From: Microplitis mediator
Taxonomy: Eukaryota; Arthropoda; Insecta; Hymenoptera; Braconidae
Direction: 5' to 3'
DNA: 64,000 bases
NCBI RefSeq assembly: GCF_029852145.1
Contig: NC_079977.1
Location: forward strand, 12,892,640 to 12,956,639
Shown: positions 11,892 through 64,000 of the stretch, piece after piece
How positions within the stretch are numbered: position 1 is the stretch's first letter
How the letters are laid out: each line of letters opens with the position of its first letter
Made by a program: the position numbers and the translations under genes
Notes under the pieces: generated by a model
Seen by the model: the letters and a program-made list of their open reading frames with translations, nothing else
The model's database searches: none
What the model was told of the DNA's origin: nothing

Positions 11892-12756
11892 ATGGATTTG
11901 GATAATGATTTTGATCAACATTTATTGCAACAATTTAGTTGCATGGGTACAACAGACAAAGATGATTTGGTCAAACAACTTCAAAGGTTATTAGCAGGTA
12001 GTCAATTAAATGAAGCGACTGCTACTTTTTTTTTGGATATGAATAATTGGTAATTATTATATTTTTTTTTTTTACATCGATAATAATTTTATTAAATTGT
12101 CCTACATATTTTATCAATCAATAATTTTAAGAATAAACATATTTTCCTGAAGAAATAGTTTTAGGTTAGAAAAATGTTATCGAATATCATGTATCATTGA
12201 TCAATTTCTATAGATAATAAAAATATTGTTCTAGGAATTTACAAGCAGCGATTTGCAGTTATTTTGATTTTGAGTCACCATTTAAACTTCCTAGTATGAC
12301 TTTAGTGTGTGACTGTACAATCGGTGAAGGTGAATCAGTTTCGCCAAATACGAAATTTCAAAAATCATGGAGAGTGCAAAATTCAGGCAGTGAATCATGG
12401 CCAGAAGGAATTTCTCTTCAGTATACCGGAGGTGTTGTTATGGGAGATTGTACGAGAATTGAAGTGCCAGCACTCGAACCGAAAAAAGTCACGGAAATAA
12501 GTGTTATTTTAACAAGTCCAAATGAATTAGGGGTTTATCAAAGCAAATGGAGAATGATGACATCCACTGGATCCTATTTTGGAGGTGATTTGTTTATTTT
12601 AAATTTGTTATTTTGATTATCATATATATTCATTGATTGAAATTTTTAGATATCATTTGGGTTATCATTACTGTAAGTGAAGCTGGAACTCTTGCAGTCA
12701 CACAACAACTTCATCAATTATCAACTTCACAATCCAATGATATTCAGATGTCTTAG
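11892..12756 (+). CDS. ILRUN: ILRUN orthologue (C6orf106-like, UBA-like plus NBR1-like domain)
   Basis: Three exons join in phase through GT-AG introns: 11892-12049, 12235-12584 and 12650-12756, giving 204 aa. The N-terminus carries the family signature (FSCMGTTDKD, then FFLDMNNWNLQAAI) of the UBA-like domain. Residues of about 85-190 form the NBR1-type four-tryptophan domain, with TIGEGESV, SWRVQNSGSESWP, SKWRMMTSTG and GDIIWVI visible. The start at 11892 matches the conserved N-terminus. In mammals ILRUN restrains IRF3- and NF-kB-dependent antiviral and inflammatory transcription by lowering p300/CBP; the same role in an insect is inference. The protein is shorter than the human one mainly in the C-terminal tail. 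Both introns are short (185 and 65 bp) and TE-free. The gene is convergent with thymidylate synthase. Confidence 0.94.
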
Positions 12757-13415
12757 CCTTTAGTATTAACTTGAGATCAATTATTTTATAAAATATATTA
12801 AGATAAAAAATATATGAAAGGTGAAAGTGAAAGAAATAACAACGAATTATTTATTTATTTGCTTTCTCAAAAAAATAACGTCATTGCTCATTTATTTCAT
12901 AAACAATTTAATGAACTTTTAATTTATTAAATGCAGATAAAATTTGAAGATTTTTTATCGTTGAGAACTTTAATTCTTTCAATCAAAGAAAGTTTAGTTA
13001 TATTTATCATCAAATTTATAATAAAAAGTTTTCGTGTAATTAACTTTTGAACAATAATCCTAAGTTTACTGCTCAATTTTTGAATGTTTCGATCCTGATT
13101 TCCTTTGTTTATGAATCAAAAAGTTATTAATACTATGTTTAATATAAAAATAAATTGTATAATTGATACACATATTAAAGTGGTTCCCACTTATTGTGGC
13201 CTATAAAAGCGTTTCAGCAGGGTTTCTAAATAACATTGCCGATTGGAACAAAAATGATTTAGAGAAATGGAAAAAACAAGTATACGGATGAGTCTTCAAA
13301 AACGGAACCTCACTTCTGCGTATTGATTTTTTTTTTTTTTTTACAACAGTAATTTGTATAAAATACTGAACCATTTTACTTTTCACGCTATTCTGAGTCA
13401 TAAAAATAATTCATT
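12757..13415. other. Convergent intergenic region between ILRUN and thymidylate synthase
   Basis: 659 bp of AT-rich sequence holds both 3' ends. AATAAA occurs on + near 13020, and TTATTTATTTATTT (poly-A signals on -) occurs near 12850, so the two 3' UTRs may overlap. No repeat family seen here recurs elsewhere in the window. Confidence 0.5.
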
Positions 13416-15689
13416 TTAAACAGCCATTTTCATTGATACTTTTGGGTGTGGATTATAACCAATTAGTTCAAAATCGGATGCAATAAAATCATCGATTTCT
13501 CTGACATCTCTTGTAATTTTCAATTTTGGAAATGGCTTTGGTTTACGCTTACACTGAGTTTCTAAGGCATCAATATGATTTGAGTATACGTGACAATCGC
13601 CCATTGTATGAACGAACTCTCCGGGCTGTAAAAAATTTTTATTTAATGAATTGCAGAAATAATGAAAGGGTAGAAATGTGAAATAAAAATTTGGATTCAT
13701 TTTTAATTAATTACTTTCAAATTCGTTATATGGGCTATCATATACGTTAAAAGTGAATACGATGCAATATTAAACGGTACTCCGAGCCCCATATCAGCAC
13801 TGCGTTGATAAAGATGACAAGAAAGTTCGCCATTACTAACATAGAATTGGACAAGACAGTGACAAGGTGGTAATGCCATTTTCGGAATATCGATAGGATT
13901 CCATGCAGTCATTATCATTCGTCGATCGTTTGGATTAGTACGCAGTGTATCGATTACATTTTGAAGTTGATCTATACCTGAAGATAAATAAATAGGATAT
14001 AAATTATTTTGTTTTAAGGAGACAATCGATATAGATTATAACATTCATTAAAAACTGCCATTGTTATTTAACACCTATCGGAATTTGCATCTTTTCTGAT
14101 AAATTAACGATAGAATGATTTCTTATAAACTCGTTTGAGCGATCGAGGTATCATTAAATGATTTTAATGAAACCTAGCAGTTATTTTTTTAGCATTGAAA
14201 AATTGAATTTTTAGATACAGATAAAAAATAGAAACATATTCTCTAATTTTATTCCAATACATAAGGCAACTGAAATTATGCATAATAATTTTTTATTATG
14301 ATTAAATTCGATAAGCCACAAAAATATCTTGAGATCACTATTCTAAGTACTTTATTAAAATAATCTAAAATTTATAACGAAAGATAAAACACTCTAATGC
14401 CCCTCAAAATTAAAAACAAAATTTAATTTACTTGTCTAGGTTCACGTTAAGATAAAGAGTTAAATTTTTTAGAATGTTTTTTTTTTTAAAGTATTCAGTA
14501 CTGGTTGTCGGGTAGAAATTGAAATCATTCGTAAATAACTTAAGAGCATCTCATATCAAGTGGAAAAATGATGATTCACTGGCTCATTTTATAATTTTAT
14601 TTTTTTCTAATCTTTAACCTGGAATTAGGACGGTAAACAATACTATATTTTAAAGTGATCATTAATAAAATTAAATTAAATCAAAATTGTTTCTAGAAGG
14701 CATTCGATTTCGATATACTAGTACTTTTATAGAAAAACAAGGCTTAAAATAAAAAAACTTAAATTTTGATACGAATCAAAAACTAGCATATTAATATTAT
14801 CATACAAATCAACAATAGGGTAGTGGAATCTTTATATGAAATTACTTTATACTATTTATATTAAATTGCACTCCAACGTTCGAGAATTTGATAGTAATAT
14901 TTTTTATGACCCTGAAGTTAGCTGACGTCTAATAATTTTTGGATTTTTTTTTAAACGATAAATTATAAAAAAAAAATATTTGAAAAAATTGCACCTGTAG
15001 TTTTTTAAATTTCCTACATGCGCATATTTTCAGTTTTTTTTTTTTTTTTTTTTTTATTTTATTTGTTGAAAAAAAAATCCGAAAATTACTAATTGTCTAC
15101 TAACTTCAGGATCATCATTTTTTTCACTTGTTTTACTCAATTTTTTTTTATGAATAAAAAAAAAACTAATCACCTTTCCCAGTATAATCTGCGTGCATAT
15201 TACTATACTCCGCTCCAAAATGTCTCCATTGAAATCCATAAATTGGTCCTAAATCACCTTCTTCTCTATCCTGAAATCCGTAAGTATCTAAAAATTCTCT
15301 TGAACTGTTTGCATCCCAAATATGAACACCTTTCTCAGAAAGCTTATGAGCATTTGTCGATCCACTAATGAACCACAGTAGTTCTTCAACTACACCTTTC
15401 CAGAATACTGATTTTGTAGTTAGTAACGGAAATGTACCTATTTAAGTAACAAAAAAAATTAAACAATGTATTTAAATAAAGATGGTTAAAAAAAAACAAT
15501 AAATAATAGATCGATAATTTTACCATTTTTTAGGGAAAATCGCAATTGTGTTCCAAAAATTGAAAAAGTACCAACACCAGTACGATCATCTTTATTGGCT
15601 CCTTGTTTTCTTATTCGTTCAATTAAATTCAAGTACTGATATTCTTCATGATCATTAGTTACATTCGCTTCATTCATTGTTGACATCAT
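13416..15689 (-). CDS. TYMS: Thymidylate synthase
   Basis: Four exons on the - strand join in phase: 15689-15524, 15437-15174, 13977-13715 and 13625-13416, giving 300 aa. The enzyme makes dTMP from dUMP using methylene-tetrahydrofolate, the only de novo source of thymidylate for DNA synthesis. Every family landmark is present in order: the DDRTG loop in exon 1, the LLWFISGSTNA and IWDAN segments in exon 2, GPIYGFQWRHFGA, the RR pair of the phosphate site, the catalytic cysteine at about residue 182 in ALPPCHCLVQFYV, LYQRSADMGLGVPFN, and the C-terminal GYNPHP...KMAV. Introns are 86, 1196 and 89 bp; the middle one holds no recognised element. Two Met codons occur at the start (15689 and 15686), and the first was taken. 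No break or missing key residue is seen. Its 5' end faces Sec3 across 4.5 kb. Confidence 0.97.
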
Positions 15690-16373
15690 ATACTTGAGAC
15701 TACAACAGGTGTATACCTAGGTATCGATAAATTTTTCGGTAACTCCATGTATAGTTGGCACGGAAAAAATTTGAGATTTTCTCCCACCATTATTCCTTCT
15801 CCCTCAGTTATGATATTCTGAAAAAGATATTAAGCGCATGCGCAAATCCAATTATTGTGGCAGAGGAAAAAAAATTTTGGTAGGGCAAAATCTCAAACTC
15901 TCTATGGGACACAATGTTATGTCCTGGGAGGTTACTAGGATCGGAGCTGACGCCACCTCCTGGACAGTGGGCAGTTCGTTGTCACGCGGGACAAATTTTG
16001 AATTTGAAAACCGTGATACATTTATTGTTGACTATGATGATGATGATTATGATTATTATTTAATGAGATAATGAAATTATGGATAAGGATAGACGTAATT
16101 GATAAAATAACTTTTATCTGAAGACTGAGTTTCATTATAAAGTGTAGATAAGATTTGATCAGTAATAACAGTTGTGCTCGTCAATAGTTCTCGGAGAGGA
16201 GTGAAGTTACATCAGCCCCTCTACTCTTCGACTTGTCCCACCATTCTCATACTCATACACATACTTATGCTATATATGTACTTATACATATCAACGTTCT
16301 TTCTAATTATATACTTATACATTTATACTTCCTACTAATACACGTACGAGATATGAGTTTACACATCTACGTT
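15690..16373. other. Intergenic region upstream of thymidylate synthase
   Basis: No gene recognised. 15758-15900 has an inverted pair (TTTGAGATTTT...CAAAATCTCAAA) starting near GCACGGAAAAAAT. This end resembles that of the element at 36435 and may be another word element. The promoter of thymidylate synthase should lie in the first few hundred bases; no motif is assignable. Confidence 0.4.
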
Positions 16374-16523
16374 CCCTAATTATAAAAAGCGATTTAAAAC
16401 GATTCGAAATAAAAAATTTTAAATACTTTTTAATGCTTCTGAATACCTTGAATACTTTTGAATCCCTCTTCTTATGGGCATTTAACATTGCAAATCTTTT
16501 TAAATCGCTTTTTTTAATCAGGG
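16374..16523. mobile_element. Short MITE, CCCTAATTA type, copy 2
   Basis: 150 bp with inverted ends CCCTAATTATAAAAAGCGAT and the counterpart ending AATCAGGG. Same family as 8422-8557 and 63150-63289. Confidence 0.7.
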
Positions 16524-16757
16524 TTCTTTGTTTATCCATTCTATGATTTTACTTATTACTTATATCATTTATATTCCATTTTCCTGTACTTAAATACAAT
16601 CTTTTAGTTAATTATTCTATATTTAATTATTCAATACGATTGACATTATTATTTATCATGAAACACCATTATAATTATTCTAATGCTATATTTCTATATT
16701 TCTATATTTCTATTAATTTATTTATTATACGAGTCACTCTTTATTTAATATGTATAT

Positions 16758-17581
16758 TAGGGTGAGCCAAAAAAATCAACCTATCGAATTTACGTCTTAA
16801 AAAGGACCTATTTATCGAGAAAAACATTCTCCCATTGGGCAAAATTTTTAGCTCAATTTTAAAAGGTGGCGGTAGCCATTTAAAATTTCCCATTTAAATA
16901 ACATGCAAAAAAATTTTTTTTGATTAAAAATATTATAACTTTTGAACCATGTGAGATAAAAATTCGGCTCTAGAATATTCTTGTATGGCATTAAATTTCT
17001 TTAAAAAAAGTCTTGGGAGTCGAATTTGTAAACTTGATATTTCGTATACTAACTGACCATCAAAGTCTAGAGTAAACAGAATCATACAAATTTAAGGCTT
17101 TATTATTAAAAATATCAATACTACGAGAAAATTTGTTCTACATGTAATGCAATGAAATCACCAACAATATCCACGTTGCAACAAATAATATTTTGTTATC
17201 GATCACAATAAAAGAAAAGTATTTGGAAAATCCAAATAAAACCTTAAATTTGTATGATTCTGTTTACTCTAGACTTTGATAGCCTGTTAGTATACGAAAT
17301 ATCAAGTTTACAAATTCAACTCCCAGGACTTTCTTTTAAGAAATTTAATGCCCTATAAGAATATTCTAGAGCCGAATTTTTGTCTCACATGGTTCAAAAG
17401 TTATAATATTTTTAATAAAAAAAAATTTTTCTGCATGTTATTTAAATGGGAAATTTCAAATGGCTACCGACACCTTTTAAAATTGAGCTAAAAATTTTGC
17501 CCAATAGGAGAATTTTTTTCTCGATATATAGGTCCTTTTTAAGACGTAAATTCAATGGGTTGGTTTTTTTGGCTCACCCTA
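16758..17581. mobile_element. Long palindrome, TAGGGTGAGCC type
   Basis: The ends TAGGGTGAGCCAAAAAAATC and ...GGCTCACCCTA have arms of about 340 bp that are reverse complements. The block TTTCCCATTTAAATAACATG is intact at about 16887, and its complement is near 17440. The centre (17105-17235) is unpaired. Confidence 0.9.
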
Positions 17582-17727
17582 ATGTATATATATTAACAAT
17601 AACAGTTGAGTTCGTGTGATATGGTTTTCAGTTATAAGTAACATTTGTTTATTAAATATATCTTTTTCTTATTTGTTTATAGAGTATGCGTTTGTTTATA
17701 ACCATATTTACTGTTAACTATAGAACA
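17582..17727. other. Short spacer between two palindromes
   Basis: AT-rich, nothing recognised. Confidence 0.3.
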
Positions 17728-18439
17728 AGGGCCTATTCATGATTTTATGCGTGTGTTTTGTTTAGGTTTTAAGTATTGGGTGACAGGAAACGTTCCAAGA
17801 CCACTCAAACTGTATTTATATTTCTCTGAATACAAAATAAAGATTTATCTATCTATTTATTTAAACTTTTTTGTAATAAAATATAGAATTTAATGATTAT
17901 GTGCCACGACGATTTATTATTTAAATAATTGACTAAATATTGATAAGACGCAATAAGTGTTGTAAGATATTAATATATAATTTCAAATGAAATTTAAATG
18001 CGCGCCTATTTATGGATCTCAAGTTCACTAATTAATTAACAGGGAGAGGCACCTGAGGCTACTGAGGACATAACATTGTATTATAATACAATGTTATGTC
18101 CTCAGTAGCCTCAGGTGCCTCTCCCTGTTAATTAATTAGTGAACTTGAGATCCATAAATAGGCGCGCATTTAAATTTCATTTGAAATTATATATTAATAT
18201 CTTACAACACTTATTGCGTCTTATCAATATTTAGTCAATTATTTAAATAATAAATCGTCGTGGCACATAATCATTCAATTCTATATTTTATTACAAGAAA
18301 GTTTAAATAAATAGATAGATAAATCTTTATTTCGTATTCAGAGAAATATAAATACAGTTTAAGTGGTCTTGGAACGTTTCCTGTTACCCGCGATATTTAA
18401 ACCCTAAACAAAACACGTGCATAAAAAAAAGGCCATTCG
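17728..18439. repeat. Zero-spacer palindrome, about 355-bp arms
   Basis: The two arms meet directly at 18083/18084 with no loop. The innermost 30 or so bases on each side are perfectly complementary and the rest pairs with scattered differences. The outer ends lie near GTTTTGTTTAGG...CCTAAACAAAAC. A related fragment lies at 11100-11160. Confidence 0.85.
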
Positions 18440-18474
18440 GCAGCCGAAATGGAAGGTAGATTTTCCAATTAATC

Positions 18475-18559
18475 TACACTCATTGTCATTAATGCCTGGT
18501 CCCCTGTATGGCTAAGATTCCATAGTCTGGGGGACCAGGCATTAATAACAACGAGTGTA
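18475..18559. repeat. Compact 85-bp hairpin
   Basis: Arms of about 30 bp (TTAATGCCTGGTCCCC and GGGGACCAGGCATTAA form the core) enclose a 24-base loop. The ends ACACTC and GAGTGT also pair. It could be a tiny MITE or a pre-miRNA-like hairpin; the sequence cannot decide. Confidence 0.6.
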
Positions 18560-19191
18560 CATAAATTTATAGTCGGAATCTACGTAAGCATTGGCACAGT
18601 CCTGTAGCTGCTGTCATACCTTTTAGGCCGATTTCCTCGAGTTCATGGTGGCGTCATCTATCATTTTGAACAAAACTATATATACCATTGATGCAAATGG
18701 CTACTCATTATATCAAATTTTGTTTTTCGAATTACAATTCATTTATTCCGTTAAATTGATTTCAAATATTTTTTCAAATATTCTATATAATGATTAGAAC
18801 ATCGGAAACTATGAAATTCAAGTGCAAATACAAATATAAACTTACTTAGGACAATTGTATCGAAAAGTCGAATACAAAACGTGTCGGCCATCATGGATTT
18901 CAATTCTAGTGATAAAAAAAGACAAAATTTTTATTTGTTGTAATTTTTGAAAATTAATTATTGCGGTCTACAGTTTCATAGCTTCCGATATAGAGCATAA
19001 AATTCGCTTTATATTAAGTTGTGTATTTCTTGACTCACAGGCCTATTCAGAAAGTAATTAGAAAAATAAAATTATCTAGGGAAAAATCTAGGGGAATATT
19101 TTACTACGGCCCAGCTTTAAATTGGCTTCAGAATACGGCAGTAGCTTGAAGTTAACTTGTGGTTAAGGTGGCTATCAGGGTGAGCAATTAT

Positions 19192-19404
19192 CTTTAAGGC
19201 TGGGCCGCACCTAACGAAGTCCTGAATTTAAGAATTCTAATTATTTATTTAATAATTATCATAACAGCAATTTTATTAGCTTCCGACTGAAAGCAGAAGA
19301 CGAACTTCCTCGGAAGATTTTCATCATCCGAGTCCCATAAATATTCAAAAAGTAATTAGAATTCTTAAATTCAGGATTTCGTTAGGTGCGGCCCACCCTT
19401 AAAG
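19192..19404. mobile_element. MITE with GGGCCGCACCTAACG termini
   Basis: 213 bp. Near-perfect inverted ends (CTTTAAGG.TGGGCCGCAC, about 45 bp per arm, reaching GAATTCTAATTA) flank a short unique centre. TTAA near both tips would fit a TTAA target. It interrupts a repeat whose right end is at about 19180. Confidence 0.7.
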
Positions 19405-19420
19405 TTAGGCTATCAGGATA

Positions 19421-19922
19421 CCCTCATAGCCACTTTAGCTTGAAATTGACAGTAATTTGATGTTGAAATTATTTGAAATCTGCTGCCCGAATTTGCCGAC
19501 AATTTGACAGCAAAAGTTGAAGAGAAAAATTTGCGGTTAATTTTTCTTCAATTTAGAGGTAACTTTTTACGATAAAAAAAAAGTCGGCAATGTTCTTTAT
19601 TACTATTTCAGAAGGTAAGCAAATTTATACATAAAAATGTGTACAATTTGAGGGTAAAAAACTATTTTACAATTTTTCAAGTCAAATTAACAATAAATTG
19701 ACATAAAATTTACCAGAAAATTGACGATAAATTTTTTCTAGTCAACTTTTGAAGTAAATTTGCATTCTAATTCGGGTAATAAATTTACGTCAAATTAAAT
19801 AGCATGTTGCATGTAAATTGTCGTAAAAAACGGAAAAGTCCGAAGTTGACGGAAATTTGACGAAAAATTCAAGGAAACTTTTGTAAAGTAAACTTTTGCT
19901 AAAGCAAACTGTGCTATTAGGG
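19421..19922. mobile_element. Palindromic-word element (AATTTGACAG words)
   Basis: It starts after TA with CCCTCATAGCCACTTTAGC and ends with an imperfect inverted counterpart (GCTATTAGGG). The interior repeats AAATTGACAG, TCAATTT, GACGAAAAATT and similar words on both strands. Truncated relatives lie at 11252-11400 and about 19070-19180. Confidence 0.6.
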
Positions 19923-20141
19923 TGCATAGGATTTTGAGGCGTTACTAGCATTGTGAACGCTTAGTGGAAAGTGGAACGCACCCACTGAAACATGATTACA
20001 TTAGTGAAACGACTACTTTTACCAATACTTTTGAATAAATCCATTATTATTTACTATTTACTATTTCAGTGCCTCTAAAAATATTTTGGATACCTAATTT
20101 ATATTTCTTTAATTTATCTGTTTTTAATTTTTGAATGAAAA
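19923..20141. other. Sec3 upstream region
   Basis: 219 bp of ordinary AT-rich sequence before the Sec3 start codon. It should hold the promoter or 5' UTR, but no element is assignable. Confidence 0.4.
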
Positions 20142-63027
<42,886 letters not shown>

Positions 63028-63149
63028 AAATGTATGCAAATATTCATTGCTTCCAGTATATATTGTAAAAAAATATATAATTCATATTTTTAATGTACAT
63101 TGTCTTTATTCTTACCAGATCTTTTACTTGCTTATTTATAAATCATTGG
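63028..63149. other. Sec3 3' flank
   Basis: AT-rich, no clear poly-A signal cluster. The 3' UTR is probably here. Confidence 0.35.
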
Positions 63150-63289
63150 CCCTGATTAAAAGAACCGATTCGAAACGATTTGCAATGTTAAAAGACCATA
63201 AGAAGGACGATTCAAAAGTATTCCAAAGCATTAAAAAGTATTAAAAATTTTTTTTTCTAATCATTTTCAATTGTTTCTTTTTATCAAGG
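63150..63289. mobile_element. Short MITE, CCCTGATTAAA type, copy 3
   Basis: Third copy of the family at 8422 and 16374 (GATTTGCAATGTTAAA, GATTCAAAAGTATTC). The left end CCCTGATTAAAAG is intact. Confidence 0.65.
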
Positions 63290-63612
63290 AGATGAAATAT
63301 TTTGTTAAACACTATTAATATATGGCATATTATTTTTTTAAAGTTAATGCCCCGTGAAAAACTAATCGTAAAAAGTTATGAAGTGTGAATAATCAGAATG
63401 GAATCTGGTAGAGGTGTAGGTGCTTACTCACTAAAAATTATAACACTTTATTCAATACAAATACAAATGAAAAGAAATTGAACTTTTATTCATAAATACT
63501 TACATTAGGTTAAATATACTGGCTACAAAAATCCAAGGCTATTATCACGTTCACCGTACATTTTTTTTATTATTATTAATAACTAGATTTTAGTAAAAAG
63601 TATAATAGCTGA
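63290..63612. other. Intergenic, nothing recognised
   Basis: AT-rich sequence with no feature. Confidence 0.3.
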
Positions 63613-63790
63613 CCCTTCACGTGAAAAATGAATCATACATGGCCATATATGAATGCTCCATATATGGCCATGCATGGAAATTGGCCAGACATGGCCATAT
63701 ATAACCAGATATGCCCATATATGATCATACATGGCCGTGTATGGCCATGTATGTAAAGTGGCCAGGTGTGACCGTACATAGCTCGAGAGA
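63613..63790. mobile_element. Palindromic-word element fragment (ATGGCCATATATG words)
   Basis: Left end CCCTTCACGTGAAAAATG, then a run of CATGGCCATATATG, TGGCCATGCATGG and ATGGCCATGTATG words. The right terminus is not found. Confidence 0.55.
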
Positions 63791-64000
63791 CCGACGCTTT
63801 CACGACTAGGCTATGCAACTGACAGTGACAGTGAAGTTTAGTTGTGCTACGTAAGATTGAAAGAATATATTCACTTTTGAAAAAGCAAAATATGATCATC
63901 AGTATGCTGATAGTTAGTAATATAAAAAAAAATTCTTATTTTTTTCGCATTTCAACATCCTATTTATAAGTAATTGTCATAGTCAGCTCCAATTTATTCA

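Noticed and set aside
13978..15173. A further exon or nested gene in the large thymidylate synthase intron
   Set aside because: Exons 2 and 3 join in phase and match the protein family without a gap. The intron has no meaningful open frame.

Overview
This is a eukaryotic, very AT-rich nuclear genomic window, almost certainly from an insect. The spliced genes give complete insect-like proteins, and the repeats include BEL/Pao, Tigger-like and piggyBac-like elements and tRNA-derived SINEs. A parasitoid wasp or another TE-rich, AT-rich arthropod would fit, but the sequence alone does not fix the order or species.

Three protein-coding genes are supported, and all their exons can be joined with GT-AG introns in phase. 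(1) An ILRUN (C6orf106) orthologue lies on the + strand at 11892-12756 (3 exons, 204 aa). (2) Thymidylate synthase lies on the - strand at 13416-15689 (4 exons, 300 aa), tail-to-tail with ILRUN. (3) The exocyst subunit Sec3/EXOC1 lies on the + strand at 20142-63027 (5 coding exons, 864 aa). Its 2.6 kb of coding sequence is spread over 43 kb because introns 1-3 (2.1, 17.5 and 20.6 kb) are filled with transposable elements. Intron 4 is only 67 bp. These are unrelated housekeeping functions (immune/transcription regulation, dTMP synthesis, vesicle tethering), and nothing suggests they work as a pathway.

Repeats make up most of the rest. Four kinds dominate. (a) Long palindromes (0.5-5 kb, two long arms) begin TAG[GA][GC]TG... 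and end ...CACCCTA. They sit at TA-rich sites and share a subterminal block close to TTTCCCATTTAAATAACATG. (b) Other palindromes have ACACT...CAAAAAATT-type ends with TA flanks (called family A and family B here). (c) A class I call palindromic-word elements has short inverted termini that mostly start CCC, is often flanked by TA duplications, and has an interior built almost wholly from repeats of one short self-complementary word that differs between elements. About a dozen are recognisable, some nested in each other. (d) Retroelements: a decayed BEL/Pao copy, a solo LTR, two long LTR-like insertions, two SINE families and a 5S-rRNA-derived fragment.

Layout: 1-11400, repeats only; 11892-15689, ILRUN and thymidylate synthase; 15690-20141, intergenic with several MITEs and palindromes; 20142-63027, Sec3 with its TE-packed introns; 63028-64000, repeat fragments. 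All identities and boundaries were judged by eye.
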